Origin: Mycolicibacterium elephantis DSM 44368 | Lineage (GTDB): Bacteria > Actinomycetota > Actinomycetes > Mycobacteriales > Mycobacteriaceae | Length of the DNA stretch: 64,000 nt | NCBI RefSeq assembly: GCF_004014805.1 | Contig: NZ_ATDN01000004.1 | Coordinates: 62,001-126,000 of the forward strand | Reading direction: 5' to 3' | Part shown: in pieces, positions 25,335 through 34,359 of the stretch | Numbering within the stretch: position 1 is the first letter of the stretch | How the letters are laid out: every line of letters starts with the position of its first letter | Made by a program: the position numbers and the translations under genes | Notes under the pieces: model-generated | The model's database searches: none | What the model saw: only the letters and a program-made list of their open reading frames with translations | What the model was told of the DNA's origin: nothing

Positions 25335-26141
25335 ATGGCGGACCCTGTCGACAGCGCCGCTGCCGGTGAGGCGGCGTCGGAGCCCACAGGGCCCAACGGT
25401 GCGAGCCCGTCGTCTCCAGCCGCTTCGTCCGTCCGGCCGATGTACTCACGCGTGCTGCTCAAACTCGGCGGCGAGATGTTCGGCGGCGGGCAGGTGGGGC
25501 TGGACCCCGACGTCGTGCACCAGGTGGCCCGCCAGATCGCCGAAGTGGTCCGCAGCGGTGTGCAGGTGGCCGTCGTCATCGGCGGCGGCAACTTCTTCCG
25601 CGGCGCGCAGTTGCAGCAGCGCGGTATGGAGCGCACCCGCAGCGACTACATGGGCATGCTCGGCACCGTCATGAACAGCCTTGCGCTGCAAGACTTCCTG
25701 GAGAAGGAAGGCATCGCGACCCGGGTGCAGACCGCGATCACGATGGGGCAGGTCGCCGAGCCCTACATTCCGCTGCGGGCCCGCAGGCACCTGGAGAAGG
25801 GGCGGGTGGTGATCTTCGGCGCGGGCATGGGGCTGCCGTACTTCTCCACCGACACCACCGCCGCCCAGCGGGCGCTGGAGATCGGCGCCGAGGTGGTCCT
25901 GATGGCCAAGGGGGTCGACGGGGTCTACACCGCCGACCCCAAGAAGGATCCCGACGCCGAACTGCTGACCACGATCAGCCACCGTGAGGTCATCGACCGC
26001 GGCCTGAAGGTCGCCGACGCCACCGCGTTCAGCCTGTGCATGGACAACGGTATGCCGATCCTGGTGTTCAACCTTCTCGTCGACGGCAATATCGCGCGGG
26101 CCGTGGCAGGTGAGAAGATCGGAACACTGGTCACCACCTGA
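25335..26141 (+). CDS. pyrH: Uridylate kinase
   Basis: A 268-residue UMP kinase of the amino-acid-kinase fold. After an Ala/Ser/Pro-rich extension of about 36 residues, usual in mycobacteria, comes [17 protein letters not shown], then [49 protein letters not shown] and [17 protein letters not shown]. It makes UDP from UMP. The ATG at 25335 follows GAAGGAG. The order pyrH-frr-cdsA-rlmN is the normal mycobacterial one. Confidence 0.97.
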   Translation: MADPVDSAAAGEAASEPTGPNGASPSSPAASSVRPMYSRVLLKLGGEMFGGGQVGLDPDVVHQVARQIAEVVRSGVQVAVVIGGGNFFRGAQLQQRGMERTRSDYMGMLGTVMNSLALQDFLEKEGIATRVQTAITMGQVAEPYIPLRARRHLEKGRVVIFGAGMGLPYFSTDTTAAQRALEIGAEVVLMAKGVDGVYTADPKKDPDAELLTTISHREVIDRGLKVADATAFSLCMDNGMPILVFNLLVDGNIARAVAGEKIGTLVTT

Positions 26142-26183
26142 CGGTCGGCTGCGCACCCGAGAAGCAGGAACAGGAGAAGCACC

Positions 26184-26741
26184 GTGATCGAGGAAACCCT
26201 CTTCGACGCCGAAGAGAAGATGGAAAAAGCGGTGGCGGTGGCGCGCGACGACCTGGCGTCGATCCGCACCGGACGGGCCAACCCGGGCATGTTCGCCCGC
26301 GTCACCATGGACTACTACGGCGCGCAGACTCCAATCACGCAGCTGGCCAGCATCAACGTGCCCGAAGCACGGCTGGTCGTGATCAAGCCGTACGAGGCCA
26401 ACCAGTTGCGCAACATCGAGGATGCGATCCGCAACTCCGACCTCGGTGTGAACCCCACCAACGACGGCAACGTGATCCGGGTGGCCATTCCGCAGCTCAC
26501 CGAGGAACGCCGCCGCGACCTCGTCAAACAGGCCAAGGCCAAGGGCGAGGAGGCGCGGGTGGCGGTGCGCAACATCCGTCGTAAGGCGATGGAGGAACTG
26601 CACCGCATCAAGAAGGACGGCGAGGCCGGCGAGGACGAGGTCAGCCGCGCGGAGAAGGACCTCGACAAGGCCACCCACCAGTACACGAGCCAGATCGACG
26701 ACCTGGTCAAGCACAAGGAAGGCGAGTTGCTGGAGGTCTAG
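26184..26741 (+). CDS. frr: Ribosome recycling factor
   Basis: A 185-residue ribosome recycling factor with the full family sequence: [34 protein letters not shown], the [20 protein letters not shown] hinge domain start, and the C-terminal helices [20 protein letters not shown] and ISQ-like end ([15 protein letters not shown]). It works with EF-G to split post-termination ribosomes. The stop overlaps the cdsA start. Confidence 0.98.
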   Translation: MIEETLFDAEEKMEKAVAVARDDLASIRTGRANPGMFARVTMDYYGAQTPITQLASINVPEARLVVIKPYEANQLRNIEDAIRNSDLGVNPTNDGNVIRVAIPQLTEERRRDLVKQAKAKGEEARVAVRNIRRKAMEELHRIKKDGEAGEDEVSRAEKDLDKATHQYTSQIDDLVKHKEGELLEV

Positions 26742-27625
26742 TGGCCCGACAGCGCGCGACTCCCGTGGCAGACACCGAAGCCGGCCCCAGCGAGCCGCCC
26801 CAGAAGACGTCGCGGGCGGGCCGTAACCTGCCTGCCGCGATCGGGGTCGGCGTCGTACTCGGCGCGCTCGCCATCGGGGTATTGCTCTTCGTGCCGATCG
26901 GGTGGCTGGTCATGCTCGCGGTGGCGATCCCGGTGGCCACCCACGAAGTCATCCGCCGGCTGCGCGACGCCGGGTACGCCCTGCCGGCCATTCCGCTGCT
27001 GATCGGCGGCCAGGCGATGATCTGGCTGACGTGGCCGTGGGGCACGGCCGGTCTGTTGGGCGCCTACGGGGGCACGATCGTGGTCGCGATGGTGTGGCGC
27101 TTGATCGGCCAGGGGCTGCGCCAACAACCGGTGAACTACCTGCGTGACATCGCGGCCACGATCCTCGTCGCGACGTGGGTGCCCCTGTTCGCCGCGTTCA
27201 GCGCGCTGCTGATCTTCCGGGACCACGGCGGCGGCCGGGTCTTCGCCGTCATCGCCACCGTGGTGTTCGGCGACATCGGCGGCTACGTCGCCGGGGTGTT
27301 GTTCGGCAAGCATCTGATGGCGCCGGCGATCAGCCCGAAGAAATCGTGGGAGGGGCTGGCCGGCTCGCTGTTGTTCGGGACGGCCGCATCCGTGCTCGCG
27401 GTGACGTTCCTGCTCGAGAAGCCGTGGTGGGTCGGCATCCCGCTGGGACTGTTACTCGTGATCACCGGTGTACTGGGCGATCTGGTGGAGTCGCAGGTCA
27501 AGCGCGACTTGGGCATCAAGGACATGGGGTCGCTGCTGCCGGGCCACGGCGGTCTGATGGACCGCATCGACGCGATGCTGCCGTCGGCGGTGGCCGGCTG
27601 GATCGTGCTGACGCTGCTGGCCTGA
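26741..27625 (+). CDS. cdsA: Phosphatidate cytidylyltransferase
   Basis: A 294-residue membrane enzyme that makes CDP-diacylglycerol. A polar N-terminus of about 30 residues is followed by seven or eight hydrophobic segments. The C-terminal CDS signature is clear: GDIGGYVAGVLFGKH, SPKKSWEGLAGSLLFG, then SQVKRDLGIKDMGSLLPGHG and LMDRIDAMLPS. The GTG start overlaps the frr stop by one base. CDP-diacylglycerol feeds cardiolipin and phosphatidylinositol (mannoside) synthesis. Confidence 0.97.
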   Translation: MARQRATPVADTEAGPSEPPQKTSRAGRNLPAAIGVGVVLGALAIGVLLFVPIGWLVMLAVAIPVATHEVIRRLRDAGYALPAIPLLIGGQAMIWLTWPWGTAGLLGAYGGTIVVAMVWRLIGQGLRQQPVNYLRDIAATILVATWVPLFAAFSALLIFRDHGGGRVFAVIATVVFGDIGGYVAGVLFGKHLMAPAISPKKSWEGLAGSLLFGTAASVLAVTFLLEKPWWVGIPLGLLLVITGVLGDLVESQVKRDLGIKDMGSLLPGHGGLMDRIDAMLPSAVAGWIVLTLLA

Positions 27626-27652
27626 CGGCGACCCCGGCATACTGGAGGGCAC

Positions 27653-28750
27653 ATGTCTGCCTCCCTGCCCCTGGTCTTCGATCCGCCGCGCCGCGCCATG
27701 CCGCCGCGGCATTTCGCCGACCTCGACGAGAGTGGCCGGGCGGTGGCCGTCGCCGAACTCGGGCTGCCGGCGTTTCGGGCCAAGCAGCTGGCCAACCAGT
27801 ACTACGGCCGGTTGATCGCCGACCCCCGGCGGATGACGGACCTGCCCGCGGGGGTGCGCGATCAGGTCGCCGAGACGCTGTTTCCGACGCTGCTCGACGC
27901 GGTGCGCGAGATCGAGTGCGACGCCGCGCAGACCCGCAAGATGCTGTGGCGCGCGGTCGACGGCACGACGTTCGAGTCGGTGCTGATGCGCTACCCGGAC
28001 CGCAACACCGTGTGCATCTCGTCGCAGGCGGGTTGTGGCATGGCGTGCCCGTTCTGTGCGACGGGCCAGGGCGGGCTGACGCGCAACCTGTCGACGGCCG
28101 AGATCCTCGAGCAGGTGCGCGCCGCGGCCGCCGAGTTGCGTGACCGCGACGGTGGCCGGCTGTCGAACATCGTGTTCATGGGCATGGGGGAGCCGTTGGC
28201 CAACTACAACCGGGTGCTGGCCGCGGTGCGGCGGATCGTCGCGCCGCCGCCCAACGGCTTCGGCATCTCGGCCCGGTCGGTCACGGTGTCGACGGTCGGG
28301 TTGGCGCCCGCGATCCGCAAGCTGGCCGACGAACGGCTCAATGTGACGTTGGCGCTGTCGCTGCACGCCCCCGACGACGAGCTTCGCGACACGCTGGTGC
28401 CGGTGAACAACCGCTGGAAGGTGTCCGAAGCGCTGGACGCGGCGCGGTACTACGCCGACGTGACCGGCCGTCGGGTGTCGATCGAGTACGCGCTGATCCG
28501 TGACGTCAACGACCAGCCTTGGCGCGCCGATATTTTGGGCAAGCGGCTGCACGGCGCGCTGGGCCCGCTGGTGCACGTCAACGTGATCCCGCTGAACCCG
28601 ACACCCGGAAGCGAGTGGGACGCCAGTCCCAAACCGGTGGAACGCGAGTTCGTGCGGCGGGTGCGGGAGCGCGGTGTGTCCTGCACGGTGCGCGACACCC
28701 GCGGTCGTGAAATCGCCGCCGCCTGTGGGCAGTTGGCGGCCCAAAGCTGA
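27653..28750 (+). CDS. rlmN: Dual-specificity 23S rRNA (A2503-C2)/tRNA (A37-C2) methyltransferase
   Basis: A 365-residue radical-SAM methyltransferase. The cluster motif is [11 protein letters not shown] near residue 126, followed by [15 protein letters not shown]; the methyl-carrying Cys is in [14 protein letters not shown] near the C-terminus. The N-terminal accessory domain ([16 protein letters not shown]) is present. Length and motifs are normal for RlmN. It ends the pyrH-frr-cdsA-rlmN block, after which synteny with M. tuberculosis is lost for about 21 kb. Confidence 0.97.
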   Translation: MSASLPLVFDPPRRAMPPRHFADLDESGRAVAVAELGLPAFRAKQLANQYYGRLIADPRRMTDLPAGVRDQVAETLFPTLLDAVREIECDAAQTRKMLWRAVDGTTFESVLMRYPDRNTVCISSQAGCGMACPFCATGQGGLTRNLSTAEILEQVRAAAAELRDRDGGRLSNIVFMGMGEPLANYNRVLAAVRRIVAPPPNGFGISARSVTVSTVGLAPAIRKLADERLNVTLALSLHAPDDELRDTLVPVNNRWKVSEALDAARYYADVTGRRVSIEYALIRDVNDQPWRADILGKRLHGALGPLVHVNVIPLNPTPGSEWDASPKPVEREFVRRVRERGVSCTVRDTRGREIAAACGQLAAQS

Positions 28751-28763
28751 GCTCTTCTTTGCG

Positions 28764-28821
28764 TCGAGACTGCGGTGAGATCGCGTTTCGGCGCGAGATC
28801 GCGATCTGTGCGCAGTCTCGA
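28764..28821. terminator. Intergenic hairpin between rlmN and the convergent SnoaL gene
   Basis: TCGAGACTGCG (28764-28774) pairs perfectly with CGCAGTCTCGA (28811-28821); the loop contains two further GATCGCG/CGCGATC pairs. It lies between convergent stops, so it can serve both strands. Similar GAGACTGC palindromes are dispersed in rapidly growing mycobacteria as far as I recall. Confidence 0.6.
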
Positions 28822-28837
28822 TGTCGTGGGCGCCGAC

Positions 28838-29260
28838 TCAGCCGCCGGGTTTGTTGACGAACCAGACGTTCTCCTCGCGCAGGCGGCGGCTGCGCCAACC
28901 GTCCTGCGTGCGGACGAGCTCGTGGTGGTAGTAGCCCCCGCAGCTGCTGATCTCGGCCATGCCGGGCAGCTGCATGGGGTTATAGAACATCGCCCGCACC
29001 GTCGCGGTGTCGCCGTCGATGTCGCTTTCGATGTTGGTGATGTAGTGCATGCTCCACGGCAGCACCCCGAAATTCGCCGCGAACCAGTCGACGACCTCGT
29101 CGCGGGAGCCCACCACCGCGCCCGCCGACGAGTAGTCGATGTGCGCGTCGTCGGTGAACACCGACCGGTACAGCTCCCAGTCCTTGGTGTCCACGGCCCG
29201 GGCGTACCGGTACAGCAGGCGGGCGATCTCGATCTCGTCGCTCACCCGGTGAACGTCCAT
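28838..29260 (-). CDS. SnoaL-like/NTF2-fold protein
   Basis: A 140-residue protein of the NTF2-like fold. It opens with EIARLLYRYARAVDTKDWEL, the usual first helix, and goes on with FTDDAHIDYSSAG, DWFAANFGVLPWSMHYITN and a C-terminal sheet ending WRSRRLREENVWF. Members act as isomerases, dehydratases or hydrolases on polyketide-, steroid- or aromatic-type compounds, and many have no known role. The ATG at 29260 is preferred over a GTG six bases upstream because GGAGGG lies at normal distance. It is the first gene of the catabolic island. Confidence 0.82.
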   Translation of the reverse strand: MDVHRVSDEIEIARLLYRYARAVDTKDWELYRSVFTDDAHIDYSSAGAVVGSRDEVVDWFAANFGVLPWSMHYITNIESDIDGDTATVRAMFYNPMQLPGMAEISSCGGYYHHELVRTQDGWRSRRLREENVWFVNKPGG

Positions 29261-29346
29261 GCGCACGCTCCCTCCGTCACTCGCCGAGATCGACGAAATG
29301 GCGAGTTCTTCTCGCGCTTGGCTTGGGCGTCAAGTGGCGAAGCCAC

Positions 29347-30831
29347 CTACTCCGGCATGCCGATCGTCTTGGCTTCCAGGTACTCCTTGTAGCCTTCCTC
29401 GCCGTTGCGGTAGCCCAGCCCGCTCTGCTTGGTGCCGCCGAACGGGCTCGTGATGCCGAAGTGGCTCTTGCCGTTGATCGTGACGTTGCCCGTGCGCATC
29501 CGGCACGCCACCTCGAACGCGCGGTCCAGGTCGCCGCCGGAGACCTCACCGGACAGCCCGTAGATGGTGTTGTTGGCGATCGCGACGGCCTCGTCGTCGG
29601 TGTCATACGGCGTCACCGTCAGCACGGGACCGAAGATCTCCTCCTGGGCCACCTGCGAATCCGGGTCGACGTCGGCGAGCAGCGTCGCCTGCGTGTAGTA
29701 CCCGGTCGGCAGGTTCTCGGGGATGCCGCCTCCGGTGACCAGCCGCGCCCCGGAGTCGATGCCCGACTTGATCAGCCCGAGTACCTTCTGGCGCTGGGTC
29801 TCGCTGATCTGCGGGCCCTGCATGTTGCCCGGCGTCCACGGGTCTCCGACCGGGAACCCCTCCATCATGGTCTTCAGTATCTCGATACCTTCGTCGTATC
29901 TGCTGCGCGGCAACAGGATCCGGCTCGGCAGAATGCAGCTCTGGCCCGACATCACGCACGCCATCATCGCCGCCATCGACAGCGCCGAGTTGAAATCGGC
30001 GTCGTCGAGCACGATGTGGGCCGACTTGCCGCCCAGCTCCAGCAGCGTCTTCTTGACCGTGGAGGCGCCCGCGGCCAGGATCGCCCGGCCCGTCGCCGTC
30101 GAACCGGTGAACGTGATCATGTCCACCCGAGGGTCGGCCGACAGCGCCGCGCCGACCTCGTTGGCGTTGGACACCACGACGTTGAACACCCCTGCGGGAA
30201 TGTCGGTCTCCTCGGCCACGATTCGGCCGAGTTCGCTGCCCGACCACGGGGTGAGCTGGGCGGGCTTGAGCACCACGGTGTTGCCGGCCATCAGCGCGGG
30301 CACGGTCTCGGCGATGTTGAGGTACAGCGGCACGTTCCACGGCGTGATCGCGCCGACCACACCCACCGGCTCGTAGTGGATCTTGCGCCGCGCCGGGCCC
30401 AACTGGGTGGGATGGACTCCGGTGTCCACCAGATAATTGAAGGCCTTGCCGTGTTCGGCCCAGTGCTTGACTTCCTCGATCGGGCTCTCGATCTGGCTGC
30501 CGGACACCGTGACAGGACAACCCACCTCGGTGATCAGGATGCGGCGCAGCCGTTCCTTGTTGTTCTCCAGCGCGGCGTGCAGCTGGGTCAGGCAGTGGTA
30601 GCGGAAGTCCAGGTCGCGCGACCAGGTGCTGGCGTCGAACGCCCGGCGGGCCGCGCCGACGGCGCGCTCCATGTCGGCGACGGTGCCGTCGGTGGCTTGC
30701 CCGGCCACCTCTTCGCTGGCCGGATGGATGACGTCGAACTTCGCGCCGCTGCTGGTGAACTGAAGTTCGCCGTCGATCAACATCCGCTCTTCGCCGGCCA
30801 GCACGCCGGTCTCAGTCTGCACCTCGGTCAT
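29347..30831 (-). CDS. NAD(P)-dependent aldehyde dehydrogenase
   Basis: A 494-residue aldehyde dehydrogenase. Conserved parts in order: ITPWNVPLYLNIAETVPALM, FTGSTATGRAIL, the general-base Glu in LELGGKSAHIV (about residue 255), the nucleophile Cys in SGQSCILPSR (about 290), EEIFGPVLTV and PFGGTKQSGLG. It should oxidise an aldehyde intermediate to the acid. The ATG at 30831 is used; there is no ribosome site, and the 24-bp operator at 30843-30866 ends 12 bases upstream, pointing to a leaderless transcript under direct control of the regulator. Confidence 0.93.
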   Translation of the reverse strand: MTEVQTETGVLAGEERMLIDGELQFTSSGAKFDVIHPASEEVAGQATDGTVADMERAVGAARRAFDASTWSRDLDFRYHCLTQLHAALENNKERLRRILITEVGCPVTVSGSQIESPIEEVKHWAEHGKAFNYLVDTGVHPTQLGPARRKIHYEPVGVVGAITPWNVPLYLNIAETVPALMAGNTVVLKPAQLTPWSGSELGRIVAEETDIPAGVFNVVVSNANEVGAALSADPRVDMITFTGSTATGRAILAAGASTVKKTLLELGGKSAHIVLDDADFNSALSMAAMMACVMSGQSCILPSRILLPRSRYDEGIEILKTMMEGFPVGDPWTPGNMQGPQISETQRQKVLGLIKSGIDSGARLVTGGGIPENLPTGYYTQATLLADVDPDSQVAQEEIFGPVLTVTPYDTDDEAVAIANNTIYGLSGEVSGGDLDRAFEVACRMRTGNVTINGKSHFGITSPFGGTKQSGLGYRNGEEGYKEYLEAKTIGMPE

Positions 30832-30842
30832 GCCTGACAACT

Positions 30843-30866
30843 TTACAGATTCTTTCGGAAGTGTCA
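30843..30866. promoter_or_regulatory. 24-bp operator copy 1 (ALDH promoter)
   Basis: TTACA (30843-30847), 14 bases, TGTCA (30862-30866). On the minus strand CTGACA may serve as -35 and TAAAGT (30845-30840) as -10 for the aldehyde dehydrogenase gene. Confidence 0.78.
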
Positions 30867-30886
30867 GTCCTTCGCCGAAGTCGCTC

Positions 30887-31432
30887 TCAGCCCTGTGGCT
30901 TGATCCCGACCGCGTGACGCAGCTGCGCGAGGAACTGGTCGTCGTCGTCGCTGCGCACGATGAAGTGCGAGATGGCGACGCGAATCGCGGTGGCCGCCTT
31001 GACGGATTTGTTGGGGCCGCTCAGCAGCCGCTCCAGCCGGGCCCGCATCACCGGGATGATCTTCGACAGCTGCGGGATCACCACCTCGGGTTCGATGTCG
31101 ACCACCCGCACCCCGGAGTAGGAGTGCTGGTACTCGACGATGAACTGCAGCGCGGCGTCGAGTTTCTCGGTGCCGCGCAACCCCGCCGTGGCCTTGCTGA
31201 CGCCGTTGTCGAACAGGTCGCGCTCGTAGGCGCCGAACGCGTCGAGCAGTTCGGACTTGGAGGCGAACCACCGATACAGCGTCGGCCGTGACACGCCGGC
31301 CTGCAACGCGACGTCGGAGAGGCTCAGCTTCGTCTGACCGCTGCGAGCCAGTACCTCTGCGGTGGCGACCAGAATGCGGTGCCGCGTCGAGGTGTCCTCG
31401 CTGTCTCCTTCTGCATCGGGTTGTTCTCTCAC
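30887..31432 (-). CDS. TetR-family regulator, paralogue A
   Basis: A 181-residue TetR regulator. The DNA-binding helix-turn-helix is LSLSDVALQAGVSRPTLYRW then FASKSELLDAF (about residues 37-67). The ligand domain ends HFIVRSDDDDQFLAQLRHA, nearly the same as in the regulator at 33785, so the two are duplicates. The recognition helix (GVSRPTLYRWFASK) is identical in both, so they probably read the same operator. It lies between the aldehyde dehydrogenase and the phosphotransferase genes. The inducer is unknown. Confidence 0.92.
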   Translation of the reverse strand: MREQPDAEGDSEDTSTRHRILVATAEVLARSGQTKLSLSDVALQAGVSRPTLYRWFASKSELLDAFGAYERDLFDNGVSKATAGLRGTEKLDAALQFIVEYQHSYSGVRVVDIEPEVVIPQLSKIIPVMRARLERLLSGPNKSVKAATAIRVAISHFIVRSDDDDQFLAQLRHAVGIKPQG

Positions 31433-31437
31433 AGGAA

Positions 31438-31476
31438 AGGCTCTCTATCGTCCGGGTCAGTCAGATCGTAGAGCCT
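31438..31476 (-). terminator. Hairpin between phosphotransferase and TetR-A
   Basis: AGGCTCT (31438-31444) pairs with AGAGCCT (31470-31476). It lies right after the stop of the leftward phosphotransferase gene and before the TetR-A start, so it probably ends that transcript. Confidence 0.45.
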
Positions 31477-31479
31477 CAG

Positions 31480-32583
31480 TCACAGGGACCGCGTCAAAAG
31501 TGCGACGGTGTCGAGATCCTCCAGCGCGGCCACCCCCCGCCGCAACCCCTCCAGGGCGATGTCTTCGGCCTGCATGCCGCCCATGCCCGCGGTGATCAGC
31601 GCGGCCACATACGCGTAGAGCGCGCCTTGCCGGTAGCGGCGCCACAAGTCGTCGCGGTCCAGCTGCGGGCCGCCGTGAGCGGCCAGCGCCTGCCGGTAGA
31701 CGTCGAGCAGGTCGCGTTGCTCGGCGCGCCGGTCGGCCGGGGTCATGCTGGTGACCAGGGTGTAGGCGAGTTCGCGGCCCGGATGGCCGCGCCGGACGGC
31801 CTGCCAGTCGAGCAGGCCCGCCTGGCCGTTGCGGAAGTAGACGTTGCCGGGATGGGCGTCGCCGTGCATGACGGTGTGCGGTGGCCGGTCGATCAGCGCG
31901 GCCACCGCGCGGTAGTTGTCGTCGATGAAGCGCCCGCGGTCGACGGGAATGTCGGTCCGCTCGGCGATGCGCCGCGACGACGTCTTGAGCAGCGAGCCGG
32001 TCAGCAGTGCGGCGCTGTCGCCCGACGCGGTGTACGCCCACCGCGGGACCCGCTCCCAGAACATCGCGTGCAGCCGCGCGAGCAGTTCGACGACGAGGGC
32101 GACCTGATCACCGCCCAGCGGATGCAGCGTGTCGGGGAACTGGCACTCGTCGGCGGGCAGGTCCTCCAGCACGAGCACGAAGCGTCCGGTCAGCGGGTCG
32201 AACGCCGATCCATACGATCGGGGGACTCCGCTCAGCTGCGCGGAAAGCTCACGGTAGAAGCGGGTTTCGGTATCGGCGAGCCTACCCAGTTCACCCATCA
32301 GGCGGGTCGCGACGGTCTGCGCCGACATCTTGACGAAGACCGACGCCGGGACGCCGTCGCCGGACAGCGCCAGGCGCGCCCGCGAGGACGTCCCCGCGTC
32401 GCCGCCGAGCACCGACACCGAAGTGACGGTGCGGCCCATGATCCGGGACAGCGCCGCAGCGTCGAGGTCGTCGACCGTGCGCGGAATCGACCGGATCCGG
32501 CCGACGACGGCGTCGGTGGCGATACGTTGTACACCGCGCCCCAGATGCGACGCCAGGCCGACGAATGGCGCAACCCGATTCAC
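31480..32583 (-). CDS. Aminoglycoside-phosphotransferase-like kinase fold protein
   Basis: A 367-residue protein of the APH/choline-kinase fold. It has the ATP-binding N-lobe (SVSVLGGDAGTSSRARLAL, VFVKMSA with the Lys), the catalytic loop MHGDAHPGNVYF and the metal-binding LLDWQAVRRGHPGRELAY. Proteins of this type are common next to acyl-CoA dehydrogenase and CoA-ligase genes in mycobacteria, and act on small molecules rather than drugs in most cases. The GTG start lies 33 bases from the edge of operator copy 2 with TAAGCT as -10 seven bases upstream, so a leaderless transcript is likely. Confidence 0.85.
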   Translation of the reverse strand: MNRVAPFVGLASHLGRGVQRIATDAVVGRIRSIPRTVDDLDAAALSRIMGRTVTSVSVLGGDAGTSSRARLALSGDGVPASVFVKMSAQTVATRLMGELGRLADTETRFYRELSAQLSGVPRSYGSAFDPLTGRFVLVLEDLPADECQFPDTLHPLGGDQVALVVELLARLHAMFWERVPRWAYTASGDSAALLTGSLLKTSSRRIAERTDIPVDRGRFIDDNYRAVAALIDRPPHTVMHGDAHPGNVYFRNGQAGLLDWQAVRRGHPGRELAYTLVTSMTPADRRAEQRDLLDVYRQALAAHGGPQLDRDDLWRRYRQGALYAYVAALITAGMGGMQAEDIALEGLRRGVAALEDLDTVALLTRSL

Positions 32584-32592
32584 CTCGCCAGC

Positions 32593-32616
32593 TTACAAAT
32601 TTCGCCGAGTTTGTAA
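32593..32616. promoter_or_regulatory. 24-bp operator copy 2 (most symmetric copy)
   Basis: TTACAAA (32593-32599) and TTTGTAA (32610-32616) form a perfect seven-base inverted repeat with the same 24-base frame as the other copies. It lies between the divergent phosphotransferase and CoA-transferase genes. Confidence 0.82.
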
Positions 32617-32637
32617 ATCCACTTGGGAAGGACGCGC

Positions 32638-33798
32638 ATGGCCGGACCGTTGGAAGGCATCAGGGTCGTCGAGCTGGGGGTCTGGGTGGCCGGGCCGGCC
32701 GCCGGCGGGATCCTGGCGGATTGGGGCGCCGACGTGGTCAAGATCGAACCCCCGACGGGCGACCCGGCGCGCACCTTCGGGCGGATGCTGGGCATCGAGG
32801 ACGGGGCGAGCCCGCCGTTCGAGATGGACAACCGCGGCAAGCGCAGCGTCGTGCTGGATGTGACCACCGAGCGGGGCCGCGCGATCGCGCTCGAACTGCT
32901 CTGCGGGGCAGACGTTTTCCTCACCAACGTGCGTCCGGGCGCGCTGAGACGGATGGGGCTGGACTTCGCGACGGTCGCGACGAGCAACCGGCGGCTGGTG
33001 TACGGGTTGATCACCGGCTACGGCGAGACCGGTCCCGACGCCGACCGCGCGGCCTACGATGTCGCGGCGTTCTGGGCCAGGGCCGGCCTGGCGCACCTGC
33101 TGACCCGGCCCGGCCAGACGCCGCCCTTTCAGCGCGGCGGGATGGGCGACCACGCGGCCGGGATGACGTTGGCCGCGGCGGTATGCGCGGCGCTGGTGGC
33201 GCGAACCCGCACCGGCGAAGGGCAACTCGTGAGCACCTCGCTGTACCGGCAAGGTGCCTACACGGTCAGCTTCGACCTCAACACGTTCCTGCTGACCGGT
33301 CACTCCATCGCGATCGGGCAACGCGAGACCATGGGCAACCCTTGCATGAACAACTACGCCGCCGGCGACGGGCGCCGGTTCTGGATCGTCGGCCTGGAGG
33401 CGAGCCGGCACTGGCCGCCGCTGTGCCGGGCGGTCGGCCGGCCCGAGTGGTTGACCGACCCGCGGTTCGAGACCGCGCGGTCGCGCGCCGCGCACGCCGT
33501 CGAACTCGTCGCCGCGCTCGACGAGATATTCGCCACCCGATCCCTCGACGAATGGTCCGAGATCTTCGCCGCCGAACCGGAATTGTTCTGGGCGCCGATC
33601 AATTCGGTCGAGGACGTGCTGGCCGACGATCAGTTCCACGCCGCGGGCGGCGTCGTGTATGTGCCCGACGGCGACTCGACGGTTCCGATGATCGCCTCGC
33701 CGGCCGACTTCTCCGGCACGCCGTGGGCACCGCGGTCGACCGCCCCGCAGCTCGGTGAGCACACCGCCGAGGTGCTCGCCGAACTCAGCGATGCTTGA
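32638..33798 (+). CDS. Family III CoA-transferase (CaiB/BaiF type)
   Basis: A 386-residue class III CoA-transferase. It begins MAGPLEGIRVVELGVWVAGP and shows ILADWGADVVKIEPP, MDNRGKRSVVLD, LVYGLITGYGETGP and the catalytic Asp region AAYDVAAFWARAG near residue 140. It moves CoA between carboxylic acids and would activate an acid intermediate without ATP. GGGAAGG precedes the ATG at 32638. It is divergent from the phosphotransferase gene across operator copy 2, and its 3' end overlaps the end of the opposite TetR-B gene by 14 bases. Confidence 0.92.
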   Translation: MAGPLEGIRVVELGVWVAGPAAGGILADWGADVVKIEPPTGDPARTFGRMLGIEDGASPPFEMDNRGKRSVVLDVTTERGRAIALELLCGADVFLTNVRPGALRRMGLDFATVATSNRRLVYGLITGYGETGPDADRAAYDVAAFWARAGLAHLLTRPGQTPPFQRGGMGDHAAGMTLAAAVCAALVARTRTGEGQLVSTSLYRQGAYTVSFDLNTFLLTGHSIAIGQRETMGNPCMNNYAAGDGRRFWIVGLEASRHWPPLCRAVGRPEWLTDPRFETARSRAAHAVELVAALDEIFATRSLDEWSEIFAAEPELFWAPINSVEDVLADDQFHAAGGVVYVPDGDSTVPMIASPADFSGTPWAPRSTAPQLGEHTAEVLAELSDA

Positions 33799-34315
33799 TG
33801 CGCGCCGCGTGGCGAAGCTGGGCGAGAAAGTCGCCGTCGTCGTCGCTGCGAACCAGATAGTGCGACACCGCAACCCGGACCGCGGTCGCCACCGCCAGGG
33901 CGGGATCGGGTCCGGGGGCCAGCCGCTCGAGCCGGTGCCGCATCAGCGGGATCACCCGCGACAACCGCCTGATCACGCGCTCCGGCTCGACGTCGATCAT
34001 CCGCAGGCCCGGATAGGACTGCTGGTAGTCGACGATCACCCGCAGCGCGGCGTCGAGTCGCTCGGCCGCCGGGAGATCGGCCGTGGCATCGGCCACCGCA
34101 CGTTCGTAGAACTGCCGCTCCCACACCACGAACGCGTCGAGCAACTCCCGTTTGGAGGCGAACCATCGGTACAGCGTGGGCCGGGACACGCCGGCCTGCT
34201 GGGCCACCTCGGACAGGCTGAGCTTGGTCATGCCGTGGCGGCCGAGCACCTCGGCGGTGGCGGCCAGCAGCCGCTCGCGCGTCGGCATATCGGGTTCGGC
34301 ACAGGAGTCCGGCAT
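33785..34315 (-). CDS. TetR-family regulator, paralogue B
   Basis: A 176-residue TetR regulator with the helix-turn-helix LSLSEVAQQAGVSRPTLYRW then FASKRELLDAF and the end HYLVRSDDDGDFLAQLRHA. It is a clear duplicate of the regulator at 30887. The ATG at 34315 is exactly 34 bases from the near edge of operator copy 3, the same spacing seen for the P450 gene on the other side, which supports a leaderless, autoregulated transcript. An internal ATG at 34288 is a weaker alternative. The inducer is unknown. Confidence 0.92.
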   Translation of the reverse strand: MPDSCAEPDMPTRERLLAATAEVLGRHGMTKLSLSEVAQQAGVSRPTLYRWFASKRELLDAFVVWERQFYERAVADATADLPAAERLDAALRVIVDYQQSYPGLRMIDVEPERVIRRLSRVIPLMRHRLERLAPGPDPALAVATAVRVAVSHYLVRSDDDGDFLAQLRHAARIKHR

Positions 34316-34325
34316 CGGCCTAGCT

Positions 34326-34349
34326 TTACAAATTTTCGCTCAAGTGTCA
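34326..34349. promoter_or_regulatory. 24-bp operator copy 3 (TetR-B / P450-1)
   Basis: TTACA (34326-34330), 14 bases, TGTCA (34345-34349). TTTACA (34325-34330) can be a -35 for the rightward P450 gene and GTGACA on the other strand a -35 for TetR-B. Both start codons are exactly 34 bases from the operator edge. Confidence 0.82.
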
Positions 34350-34359
34350 CGCTAAATCG

